64,000 nt of DNA from Clostridia bacterium (GTDB lineage: Bacteria > Bacillota > Clostridia > Oscillospirales > CAG-272). The stretch covers positions 17,453 to 81,452 of the forward strand of contig JAFTSB010000003.1 in NCBI GenBank assembly GCA_017461945.1. The letters are read 5' to 3'. The notes below the pieces were generated by a model, which worked only from the letters and a program-made list of their open reading frames with translations, did no database searches and was not told the DNA's origin. The position numbers were made by a program, and so were the translations under genes. Positions 1 through 7,619 of this stretch are shown piece after piece (position 1 is the stretch's first letter; each line of letters starts with the position of its first letter).

Positions 1-2478
1 ACCACCCTGCCTACCATTTCCGAGGAGCTTGGTGAGCTTGCTCTGGAGTTGGCTGAGCTGTATATGGACTTCTCTCCCGCAGAGCAGGCCTTTATCACCG
101 ATGAGGAGCGTCTCAGCGTCCTTCGCGCTGCCTTTACCTATGGCATGGATATTATCGAGGTGGCACTCGAAAGTATGGAGGATGCCTTTGCGATCGAGGG
201 CGGCCAGCTGTATTTGATCTGTGAGGATTATTCTGCTCTTGAAAACGCCATTAGCACTTTGGGGAATAGCAATCATGATTTGTATCGGCTTAGCCCCATT
301 TTGAATGCTATTTCCACCAATTATGCCGAGGATATGCTTTGGGAGCCTCAGCAGGGTGTGTACTATTGCTTTGGCGATTTCGGCGTTGCCGAGGCCGAGG
401 ACTATGAGAATCTTCTGTATATTTTCCGGCATATGCTGGACTTTGCCGATGCGCTGAATGCCATTCCCGAAAACTGGCAGACCCAGGGCGTTGCCGCCTA
501 TGAGAATCAGATCCAGAACCTTTACGGCGTGATCTTTGGCAATAACTATTATAACAATGGCTGGGCTGATATCTATTCTTACGTATCCGCATGGCGCGAG
601 AATGATGATGCCTTTGACCTGCTGTATCAGTATTATTACAATCAGGAGAGCAATGAGGATGCTTTGAATATGCTGGCTGGCGTTGCTTTCCCCAATCCTT
701 TGGATGATATCATTTACCATATCAGCGGACTGCTGGATCAGATCACTGCCTCCGAAGAAGGATACGTGTATGACGGCACCCTGATTTTCTATCATTACAT
801 CAACGCAATGCGACTGGTTGACCAGGTTATGGCAAGCGAGGATGCTATGATCATCGACCTTTACAACACGCTCCCTGTAAACGGCGTGCTGGGTATGGAT
901 GATACCACGCTCTTTGATATCGACACGATGCTGCAATATGTTCGTACCACGAGCGGCGGCTATTACACCTACTGCGGCAGTATGCTTGGCAACGAGGATT
1001 TCCACACTTTGATCAATATTTACGTTGATCTGGTGGAGAGAATCGCAGAGGAATCCGACAGCGCATTTGCCGAGAGTGAGGAGTGCGACCAGGCCGTGCG
1101 CCAGATGTTTGACATCTTCGTTAGCTTTACTCCCACCCAGCAGCTCAACTTCCTCTCTTGTATGAATACCTATTACGGTGCAGGTATTCCACCTCTTGCC
1201 TTTGACGATTCCGGCGAATATGCTGATTATTTGGGCTTGTTTACCACCATCGTCAACCAGCATTATAGATCCAAGTTCAGTACCGAGACCGGTAAAAATG
1301 CGTACAATGACCTGGTCATTGCTATGGAAATTTACGCACAGCGCGTTTCTTATGAGAACTGGTATACCGAATTCACCACTCGCTTGACCAACGTGGCAAA
1401 CGCCCGCCAGGCTTTGGTGGATCTGGGCGATGAAGGTGCAGCGGAGCTGGCCGTGTTCGACAGCTACCTCTCTGCTGCTTATCAGAAATACGTGGGCTAT
1501 CTTGCCGTTTATGACGCAAGCACCCAGCTGACGACCTCCGAGGCCGTCAAGAACGCTCTTGGCGATTGGGCAGACGAGTTCCTTGCCCTGCAGGATGCTT
1601 TGCTTGACGTAGAGATTGCTTATTACTACAGCACGCAAGAGGGTTATGAGGCCTTCCCCTTCCCAAGCCTGTTCCTGATGGCCTATGAGCGCGCAACCGC
1701 TATTTACAAAAACATCGAGACCAGCGCGCCTGAGAATATCCGTAATATGCTGTATCATTATGACATTTACGGCCTGCTGCAGGTAGATGGAGCCGAGTCC
1801 GGCACTGACACCTCTGAATATGTCTATAATTCCTTTGAGTACAGCCTGAACCTCTATCGCGCTTTGTATATTTCCTATCTGCAAAGTGGTGCTATGGGCT
1901 ACAGCATTTACGATGAGTACATGGACACCGACCTCGGTGAGTTTATGAGCGTGGCTTACGACCTGTGCTGGCCTTTCCTCTGGGAGGAGACCATTGACAA
2001 AACCACCGTGCAAGGCGTTCTGGCGGCCTTCCGTGGCTTGAAGCCTGCTGCACAATACCTCTTCTTGAATCTTGAAGGGGAGTATAGCTTCTACTCTCAG
2101 GCAATCATGAGCTTTTTAACTGCAACCACCCCCAGTGAGGATCCCAATGGAGAGCCCACCCCTAATTACTCCGTGGATGTGATTGATACGGTAAACAAGC
2201 TGTTCGAGCTGGAGCAGTACTACATTCTGTATAGCTATTATGCAGAAATGCCCGGTGTCGAGGCAGCAGACCTTGCCTTTATCGCGGTCGCCATGGATGC
2301 CGTGCTGAACGGCACCGAGGCTACCGATACTGCCGAGGCAACCGAAGGCCTGTTGGATATGTACGAGGCTCTTTCCGATGCGGATAAGGCAACCTTTGCC
2401 GATTTCGGCGATATGTACGACTACTATGTAGAGCTTTGCCAGGCTCTGATTGCTGCAAGCGAGACCCCTGCGGCATAA
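1..2478 (+). CDS. Large acidic Tyr/Asp/Ala-rich protein, 5' end outside window
   Basis: The reading frame is already open at base 1, so the start lies upstream; about 825 codons are visible, ending in TAA. I do not recognise a family. The visible part is strongly acidic, rich in Tyr, Asp, Glu, Ala and Leu, predicted mostly helical, with repeated patterns such as YYNNGW and LYQYYYN but no clean sequence repeat, no transmembrane segment and no C-terminal anchor. This composition is common in secreted or surface proteins of gut Clostridia, but the signal peptide, if any, is cut off. Codon use is richer in T-ending codons (gat, tat, gct) than the housekeeping genes nearby. It is followed by a strong hairpin, so it is the last gene of its transcript. 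Confidence 0.75.
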   Translation, partial: TTLPTISEELGELALELAELYMDFSPAEQAFITDEERLSVLRAAFTYGMDIIEVALESMEDAFAIEGGQLYLICEDYSALENAISTLGNSNHDLYRLSPILNAISTNYAEDMLWEPQQGVYYCFGDFGVAEAEDYENLLYIFRHMLDFADALNAIPENWQTQGVAAYENQIQNLYGVIFGNNYYNNGWADIYSYVSAWRENDDAFDLLYQYYYNQESNEDALNMLAGVAFPNPLDDIIYHISGLLDQITASEEGYVYDGTLIFYHYINAMRLVDQVMASEDAMIIDLYNTLPVNGVLGMDDTTLFDIDTMLQYVRTTSGGYYTYCGSMLGNEDFHTLINIYVDLVERIAEESDSAFAESEECDQAVRQMFDIFVSFTPTQQLNFLSCMNTYYGAGIPPLAFDDSGEYADYLGLFTTIVNQHYRSKFSTETGKNAYNDLVIAMEIYAQRVSYENWYTEFTTRLTNVANARQALVDLGDEGAAELAVFDSYLSAAYQKYVGYLAVYDASTQLTTSEAVKNALGDWADEFLALQDALLDVEIAYYYSTQEGYEAFPFPSLFLMAYERATAIYKNIETSAPENIRNMLYHYDIYGLLQVDGAESGTDTSEYVYNSFEYSLNLYRALYISYLQSGAMGYSIYDEYMDTDLGEFMSVAYDLCWPFLWEETIDKTTVQGVLAAFRGLKPAAQYLFLNLEGEYSFYSQAIMSFLTATTPSEDPNGEPTPNYSVDVIDTVNKLFELEQYYILYSYYAEMPGVEAADLAFIAVAMDAVLNGTEATDTAEATEGLLDMYEALSDADKATFADFGDMYDYYVELCQALIAASETPAA

Positions 2479-2491
2479 TAAGTGATCCGCC

Positions 2492-2533
2492 ACTGCCGAT
2501 CGCTGCCAACGCGCGGCGATCGGCAGTATTCTT
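2492..2533 (+). terminator. Intrinsic terminator after the large acidic protein gene
   Basis: A perfect 12-bp inverted repeat (ACTGCCGATCGC at 2492-2503 and its complement at 2516-2527) with a 12-nt loop is followed by attcttt. The T-run is interrupted, so termination strength is uncertain. Confidence 0.7.
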
Positions 2534-2574
2534 TGCCAATATGCAAGAAAATTTCGATACGTAAGGAGATTTTT

Positions 2575-3471
2575 ATGACACGATTTGGTATATCCATCTA
2601 TGGCGTTTCTCGCAAGATTCGCACCGGCGAGCTGTCTCCCATTGCTGCCTTTGACCGCATTTGTGAGATGGGCGCCGAGGTGGTGGAGCTGGTCCCCTTT
2701 GGTTTTAATCTGGTGGAAACGCCGGAGCTGAAAAAGGACTTTAAGGCCGCCAGCGCAAAGGCAGGCGTGCCCATTGGCAACTACTCGCTCAATGCCAATT
2801 TTCTGATGCTGAGCGACGAGCAGTATCGAAACGAGATGATCCGCGTGAAAAAGCATATGGACATGGCCTCGGATATGGAGATCCCCACCATGCGTGTGGA
2901 TTCCGCTGCCTTCTCCCGCCCTATGTGTGAAAACACCATGGAGAAGTTCCAGGACGAGCTGCCCTTGATCCTGCGCACCTATGAGGAGCTTTGTGATTAC
3001 GCCAAGCCCCTTGGCATCACCGTTTTGCTGGAAAACCACGGCTTTCACGCCAATGGCTCGGAGCGCGTGCGTCAGATCCTGACCGGCGTGAAGCGAAACA
3101 ATTTTGCCCATCAGCTGGATGTAGGCAACTACACCTGCGTGGATGACATTCCCGAGATCGCCGTGAAAAAGCTGATCCCCTTTGCCAAAACCATCCATAT
3201 GAAGGATTTTTACATCCGACCCGCTCATCGCGATCCCGGCGGCGCGGTGGAATTCAGCTGCGAAAACTCCTGGTTCCGCTCAGTCAACGGCACCTTCCTG
3301 CGCGGCTCGATTCTGGCGCAGGGTGACATTGACATCTGGGATGTGATGCGCACCATCAAGCACTCCCATTTCGATGGCGACATCTATCTGGAATACGAGG
3401 GGATGGAGGAGTGCGAATACGGCACTCACGTTTCCTTTGCCAACATGAAGCGCATTTGGGGCGAGGTTTGA
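2575..3471 (+). CDS. Sugar phosphate isomerase/epimerase family (xylose isomerase-like TIM barrel)
   Basis: 298 aa. The start is the ATG at 2575, seven bases after AAGGAG; an upstream in-frame extension has no ribosome-binding site. The sequence has the pattern of the AP-endonuclease-2/xylose-isomerase-like barrel: an N-terminal FGISIYGVSRKI strand, FDRICEMGAEVVEL, VLLENHGFH in the middle, QLDVGNYTCVD with the typical metal-binding Asp/Asn, the HMKDFYI strand with a conserved His, and DGDIYLEYEG near the end. The Glu/Asp/His/Glu set fits a divalent-metal site. The substrate cannot be told from sequence; relatives epimerise or isomerise ketoses and inositols. It stands alone, between a terminator and the tRNA-Lys promoter. 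Confidence 0.85.
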   Translation: MTRFGISIYGVSRKIRTGELSPIAAFDRICEMGAEVVELVPFGFNLVETPELKKDFKAASAKAGVPIGNYSLNANFLMLSDEQYRNEMIRVKKHMDMASDMEIPTMRVDSAAFSRPMCENTMEKFQDELPLILRTYEELCDYAKPLGITVLLENHGFHANGSERVRQILTGVKRNNFAHQLDVGNYTCVDDIPEIAVKKLIPFAKTIHMKDFYIRPAHRDPGGAVEFSCENSWFRSVNGTFLRGSILAQGDIDIWDVMRTIKHSHFDGDIYLEYEGMEECEYGTHVSFANMKRIWGEV

Positions 3472-3520
3472 CAAAATAAAGGAAAAAGTGTAATTTAGCG
3501 CAAATTTTTTCGTTAACCTA

Positions 3521-3549
3521 TTGACAAATGCTCCAAGTAGTGGTATAAT
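3521..3549 (+). promoter_or_regulatory. Sigma-A promoter of tRNA-Lys
   Basis: TTGACA at 3521-3526 and TATAAT at 3544-3549, both consensus, with a 17-bp spacer. Transcription should begin near 3556, about 58 bases before the tRNA. Confidence 0.9.
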
Positions 3550-3597
3550 GCTACTGTTAAAAAACCGTTGGCTGCTTCACTGCGGCTGATTGTATCA

Positions 3598-3707
3598 ATA
3601 TCCCGTTTCATATGCACCTTTAGCTCAGTTGGTAGAGCAACTGACTCTTAATCAGTGGGTCCCGGGTTCGAATCCCTGAAGGTGCACCATGAAACGGGAT
3701 ATTTTTT
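3598..3707 (+). other. 14-bp inverted repeat that brackets tRNA-Lys and ends in a T-run
   Basis: ATATCCCGTTTCAT at 3598-3611 is perfectly complementary to ATGAAACGGGATAT at 3689-3702, directly outside the tRNA acceptor stem and followed by TTTTT. The precursor could thus form one long helix continuing the acceptor stem with the tRNA as its closing branch. This would serve both as a terminator and as an end-processing signal. Confidence 0.7.
3614..3689 (+). tRNA. tRNA-Lys (anticodon CTT)
   Basis: 76 bases with encoded CCA. Acceptor GCACCTT pairs with AAGGTGC, the D-arm is GCTC/GAGC, the anticodon stem is ACTGA/TCAGT around the loop CTCTTAA, giving anticodon CTT, and the T-loop is TTCGAAT. The T-stem CCGGG/CCCTG contains one C-U mismatch at its second pair, which is unusual. 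The 3' end (AAGGTGCACCA and its flank) is repeated 150 bp downstream. Confidence 0.95.
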
Positions 3708-3856
3708 GCGTTATGATAAGTTGACGTCAAGCAGCAAAGAGTTTGCGTTGATTTTCGGGGATGAGGATGGTGGGTCCCGGGGCAAGCCAAGGGCTTGCGC
3801 ACGAATAGCCGACGCCGTCGGCGTCCGGAAGGTGCACCATGAAACGGGATATTTTT
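3656..3856 (+). repeat. Partial duplication of the tRNA-Lys 3' end with a foreign insert in the T-arm
   Basis: TGGGTCCCGGG occurs at 3656-3666 (inside the tRNA) and at 3771-3781. A 29-bp sequence starting GAAGGTGCACCATGAAACGG occurs at 3678-3706 and again at 3828-3856. In the tRNA, the two parts are separated by the T-loop; in the copy they are separated by 46 bases that hold two hairpins (GCAAGCC/GGCTTGC at 3783-3799 and GCCGA/TCGGC at 3808-3822). The copy therefore looks like a tRNA 3' half whose T-arm was replaced. No protein gene fits the interval 3690-4077. Confidence 0.8.
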
Positions 3857-3860
3857 ATGT

Positions 3861-3895
3861 AAAAACCGGAAAAGGGTCTCCCTTTTCCGGTTTTT
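3861..3895 (+). terminator. Strong intrinsic terminator
   Basis: A perfect 16-bp inverted repeat (AAAAACCGGAAAAGGG at 3861-3876, complement at 3880-3895) with a 3-nt loop and a terminal T5. It works in either direction. It follows the second copy of the tRNA-Lys tail. Confidence 0.9.
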
Positions 3896-4006
3896 GCATG
3901 GCAGGCAGGGCGAAGAAAGGCCATGCCGCAAGGTGCTACAGGATTTTGCTCTCACATTTTTTTGAGAATTGTGAACGATACGCCTTTAAAACCGTATCAA
4001 AAGCCA

Positions 4007-4035
4007 TTGCCAAACGGTGAGGCGTGCGATATAAT
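4007..4035 (+). promoter_or_regulatory. Promoter of the GH42-like gene
   Basis: TTGCCA at 4007-4012, a 17-bp spacer and TATAAT at 4030-4035. The start codon lies 43 bases downstream of the -10 box. Confidence 0.75.
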
Positions 4036-4077
4036 GAAAGGGAAGTGAAACGCCCAAAAGGCGGAAAGGAGAACACG

Positions 4078-6165
4078 ATGCTCTACCATAACGATCCCGA
4101 TAACAAACAGGGACCGGTCACCCCCAAGCGATTGGCCAATTGGTGGGTCCATTGGGCGGATCTGAACTGGCCGAGCGGCGACGGCCTTGACCGTATCAAA
4201 CGCAAAGCCGAGCGCTTTGCCGAGGCCAATATTACCACAGCGGTGTTGTTTGGCGCCCATTTCCGCTGGGATTATCTCCCTTATTTTACCTTGCTACACG
4301 ACTACATTGCCACTGTGGCCGAGGAGCTTCATCAGCGCGGCGTGGAGCTGTACGACCGTCATTCGGTCAATCTGATCCACCGTTATGATACCCGTGAACA
4401 AATGCGTCACGTGATGCTGCACAGCGGCCCACACCTGCCCTTTTCTCCCTCCCGTGAGGCGGCCGCCTCCTGGACCTACAAGGGCAAGCGACTGAACGAT
4501 TGGCGTATGATCGACGTGCGCAATGGCAGCGTCTTGTATTACCCCCAATACGCCGCCGAGGGCTTTTGCCACCGCAATCCCGACTATCTGGAGGCCTATT
4601 GCGATTATGCCAAGCGATTGGTGGCCGATACAGGGATTGATGGCCTTTCTGCCGAGGATCCGGTGCATTATATGCACTACATTTCCTGCGGTTGCCCCCA
4701 TTGCCGTGCAGAGCTGAAGCGCCGCGCCGGTGTGGATCTGCCGCCCCCGGAGGACCGTTCCTTCTGGGGGAACTGGGAGAATCCTGCTTGGCGCGCATGG
4801 ATCGACTTGCGTTATGACGCAGGGAAGGCGTTTTTTGAAAAGCTGCAGCCTTGCCTGCCAAAGGGCTTTCCCATTACCACCTGCGGCGCCAACAGCGCCT
4901 CGCCCAGCTCCAACGGAAAGGGCTCGGATGCCCGTCATTTTCTGGCCGGCAGTAACTATGTCAACAATGAAATGAGCGGCAATACGCCCCCCTATCAGCA
5001 TGACCCCGTTACGGTCAACATTCCCATTGCCGAGCGCTTGGTGGCCTCGTCCCATCACCAGGCGGCGGCCAGAGAAAAGGGCGTGCGGTGCTTTTCTACG
5101 GGCTATGGATTTACCCAGCCGGCAGCCAATATCATCTGGGCGGTGAATAAGATGCTGGATCTGGATTGCTGCTTTTCCACCCTCAAGGCCCGCCTTGGTC
5201 TGCCCCAACACCTATTGGATCGGCTGCCTGCCACTGCCGATGCCATCGGTGCCGCCTTTGGCTTTGAAAAGGCGCATCCGTGGTTGTTTTCTGGCCGTCA
5301 GATCGGCCAGCTGGGTGTGTATTTCTCCTACGAAACGCGAGATCATACCTTCTTTGGCAATCTGAATAAGGGGTATTACAAGGATTATGCCGACACGCTG
5401 CGGCTCCTGTTCCATGCCGGCATCAGCCCCCATACGGTGTTCGACTTCCCCAAGGACCCCGCCACCTATCCCGTGATCCTTCTTTCCGGCGTGGCCGCTA
5501 TGACAAAGCAGGAGCAAAAGGATCTGTATGCCTATCTGGAGGCAGGCGGCAGGGTGATCGCTACCGGCCCCACGCCTTTGGCGGAATGTCACCATTCCTG
5601 GCAGTTGCCCACAAGGCCCACCATTGGAGAATGGCCCGAGTTTTACAGCACCATCGCCAACGGCGTGTGGCACAAGGCCGCCAAGTGGGTGACCGATACT
5701 GTGCTGCCCCCTTCGGGCGATCCCGATGCTTGGCAGCAGCCGCTCCCGGGGCTTTATTATCATCCCCATCGCATGGGAGAAATCAAAAATCCCGACACCG
5801 TATTGGAGATTTGTCGACAATTTATGAAGAAAATGCCCGTGGAGGTCATAGAAGCCCAGGGCTATTTGATCACGGTGTTTGAAGGGGAAAACGGCACCGT
5901 GGTGCATCTTTTGGCAGAGGATTACGATACCGATATTGACCACCATTTGGACGAGATCCGCTTTCACCGCAGCCGCGTGAATTATATCAATCGTGTAACG
6001 GCCGTTGGCACCTCTGCCGTGGTGCGGATCGCCGCTGGCCGTGCCCCTGACGTTTATACACCCTTTGAGACAACGGCTGCCAAAACCGAATGGCAGCAGG
6101 GAATTTGCACCGTGACGCTGCCGGAGCATACGGCCTATGCCATTTTGCATTTTCCTAAGGCTTGA
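4078..6165 (+). CDS. GH42-like glycoside hydrolase family protein (TIM barrel plus GATase-like domain)
   Basis: 695 aa, starting at the ATG after GGAAAGGAG. The N-terminal ~400 residues look like a (beta/alpha)8 barrel: NWWVHWADLNWP at the start, GVELYDRHSVNLIH, then DGLSAEDPVHYMH, which carries an acidic residue in a GH42/GHL-like position, and the SCGCPHCRAELKRR segment typical of this group. Residues ~410-520 (GVYFSYETRDHTFF, then YLEAGGRVIATGP) resemble the beta-galactosidase trimerisation/GATase-like domain, and the tail is a beta-sandwich. No signal peptide, so probably cytoplasmic. It acts as a single transcription unit. Substrate and catalytic activity are not determined by sequence; a non-catalytic member is possible. 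Confidence 0.7.
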   Translation: MLYHNDPDNKQGPVTPKRLANWWVHWADLNWPSGDGLDRIKRKAERFAEANITTAVLFGAHFRWDYLPYFTLLHDYIATVAEELHQRGVELYDRHSVNLIHRYDTREQMRHVMLHSGPHLPFSPSREAAASWTYKGKRLNDWRMIDVRNGSVLYYPQYAAEGFCHRNPDYLEAYCDYAKRLVADTGIDGLSAEDPVHYMHYISCGCPHCRAELKRRAGVDLPPPEDRSFWGNWENPAWRAWIDLRYDAGKAFFEKLQPCLPKGFPITTCGANSASPSSNGKGSDARHFLAGSNYVNNEMSGNTPPYQHDPVTVNIPIAERLVASSHHQAAAREKGVRCFSTGYGFTQPAANIIWAVNKMLDLDCCFSTLKARLGLPQHLLDRLPATADAIGAAFGFEKAHPWLFSGRQIGQLGVYFSYETRDHTFFGNLNKGYYKDYADTLRLLFHAGISPHTVFDFPKDPATYPVILLSGVAAMTKQEQKDLYAYLEAGGRVIATGPTPLAECHHSWQLPTRPTIGEWPEFYSTIANGVWHKAAKWVTDTVLPPSGDPDAWQQPLPGLYYHPHRMGEIKNPDTVLEICRQFMKKMPVEVIEAQGYLITVFEGENGTVVHLLAEDYDTDIDHHLDEIRFHRSRVNYINRVTAVGTSAVVRIAAGRAPDVYTPFETTAAKTEWQQGICTVTLPEHTAYAILHFPKA

Positions 6166-6257
6166 TGCAAAAATTACGGCATTCGTCACGCAACCGTCAA
6201 AATTGCCGTGTATCATAATATCAAAGCGATAAACGCTTTTCTTTCTCCTTTTTCTTT

Positions 6258-6378
6258 GACCTTGGCGGAGATATGTCATATGGCCGATGCCATATGTAGC
6301 CTGCGTTTTTCCGCCAAGGTCGCTATTTACAATTTGATGAAATACTTGGGCACGGTTCAAATGGCGACCGTGCCCAAG
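6258..6378 (+). other. Nested and tandem perfect hairpins in a gene-free region
   Basis: GACCTTGGCGGA at 6258-6269 pairs with 6310-6321 (12 bp, perfect); inside it CATATGGC at 6277-6284 pairs with 6289-6296 around a CGAT loop. A second perfect 12-bp hairpin, CTTGGGCACGGT, lies at 6345-6356 and 6367-6378. None is followed by a T-run in either direction, so these are not ordinary terminators. No convincing open reading frame covers 6166-6777. Confidence 0.7.
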
Positions 6379-6464
6379 ACGATTTCTGGGGGAAAGTTTC
6401 CACTTTGGAAAAACGGTTCCCCCATCAAAACCCATATTTTGCCATTTCAAAAGATCTCAACAGG

Positions 6465-6575
6465 TTTTCCACACCCATTTTTCAGCGGACAACCCCCATA
6501 AAATCGGAGTTTTACACAGTTTCCACAGAGTTTTCCACAGCCTCCGGGGTTTTCCACACCCCGGGTTGTGGATTT
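6465..6575 (+). other. Cluster of DnaA-box-like 9-mers
   Basis: TTTTCCACA occurs at 6465-6473, 6531-6539 and 6550-6558, with near matches TTTTACACA at 6510-6518 and GTTTCCACA at 6519-6527, and an inverted related site TGTGGATTT at 6567-6575. TTTTCCACA is one base from the DnaA box TTATCCACA and is a known Firmicutes variant. The box at 6550 sits in the loop of a CCGGGGT/ACCCCGG hairpin (6544-6564). No dnaA or dnaN gene is in the window. Confidence 0.6.
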
Positions 6576-6684
6576 ATCGAAAACGGAAAGGTTGACCACT
6601 CACCATTCCGATTTTGGAAAAAGGACGATGAGGCACCGTATCCCCAACGCTGCGCACTTCTCACTTTTTCTTTCCCTTTGCCAC

Positions 6685-6713
6685 TTGACAGAAGGGGGCT
6701 TGTGCTATATAAT
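6685..6713 (+). promoter_or_regulatory. Promoter of the transketolase operon
   Basis: Consensus TTGACA at 6685-6690 and TATAAT at 6708-6713 with 17 bp between them; the first gene starts 65 bases downstream. Confidence 0.9.
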
Positions 6714-6777
6714 AAAAGATGTAAAACTATGGCGACTGCCGAGGCGCTCGGCATGCCGAAATTCAAGGAGGCAGAAC

Positions 6778-7605
6778 ATGGAACAGACCAAAAAGTGTGC
6801 GCTTGCCGCAAAGGCCGCACAGATCCGCCTTGACATTCTGGAGGAGGTTCACGCAGCAAAGTCCGGCCACCCCGGCGGCTCGCTCTCCATTGCAGATGTC
6901 ATGACCTACCTTTATTTTGAGGAAATGAACATTGACCCCGCAAAGCCCGATTGGGCCGACCGTGACCGCTTGGTGCTTTCCAAGGGCCACACCGCTCCCG
7001 CTCTTTACGCAACCCTTGCCGAGAGAGGCTATTTTGACACAGCCGAGCTCCCCAAGCTGCGTAAGATTGACTCCTTCCTGCAGGGTCACCCCGATATGAA
7101 GCACACCCCCGGCGTGGATATGACCACCGGCTCTCTGGGTCTTGGCATTTCTGCCGCTTGCGGCATGGCTCTGGCCGCCAAGATCGACGGCAAGAACTAC
7201 CGCACCTATACCATTGTTGGCGACGGTGAGAGCGAGGAGGGCCAGGTTTGGGAGGCTTGCATGTTTGCTGCCCACTATAAGCTGGATAACCTGTGCGTGA
7301 TCATCGACTGGAACGGTCTGCAGATCGACGGTAAGATCACCGAGGTTATGAACCCCACCCCCCACGACAAAAAGCTGGAGGCCTTCGGCTTTAACGTGGT
7401 AGTGGCCGACGCACACAACTTTGACGAGCTTGAGGCCGCCTTTGCCAATGCAAAGAGCTGCAAGGGCAAGCCCACCGCCATCATCGTTAAGTCGGTGAAG
7501 GGTAAGGGCGTTTCCTTTATGGAAAATCAGGCAAGCTGGCACGGCACCGCTCCCAACGACGAGCAGTATGCACAGGCCGTTGCCGAGATCAAGGCTACGA
7601 TGTAA
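6778..7605 (+). CDS. Transketolase, N-terminal (thiamine diphosphate-binding) subunit
   Basis: 275 aa, start ATG after AAGGAGG. Contains the transketolase N-half signatures GHPGGSLSIADVMTYLYF near residue 31, the LSKGHTAPALYA loop, and the thiamine-diphosphate/Mg motif GDGESEEGQVWEA near 148 ending with the conserved NGLQIDG. With the next gene it forms the split transketolase found in many Firmicutes and archaea; together they move two-carbon units in the non-oxidative pentose phosphate pathway in the cytosol. The genes are 14 bases apart and share the 6685 promoter and the 8572 terminator, so equal expression of the subunits is expected. Confidence 0.95.
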   Translation: MEQTKKCALAAKAAQIRLDILEEVHAAKSGHPGGSLSIADVMTYLYFEEMNIDPAKPDWADRDRLVLSKGHTAPALYATLAERGYFDTAELPKLRKIDSFLQGHPDMKHTPGVDMTTGSLGLGISAACGMALAAKIDGKNYRTYTIVGDGESEEGQVWEACMFAAHYKLDNLCVIIDWNGLQIDGKITEVMNPTPHDKKLEAFGFNVVVADAHNFDELEAAFANAKSCKGKPTAIIVKSVKGKGVSFMENQASWHGTAPNDEQYAQAVAEIKATM

Positions 7606-7619
7606 GGGGGTAACAGAAC

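Noticed and set aside
3620-4020. Open frames across tRNA-Lys and its duplicated tail
   Set aside because: They overlap a certain tRNA and a terminator and have no initiation signals.
6465-6575. Calling this the chromosomal origin oriC
   Set aside because: No dnaA, dnaN, rpmH or gyrB nearby and no clear AT-rich unwinding element; only the box cluster can be supported.
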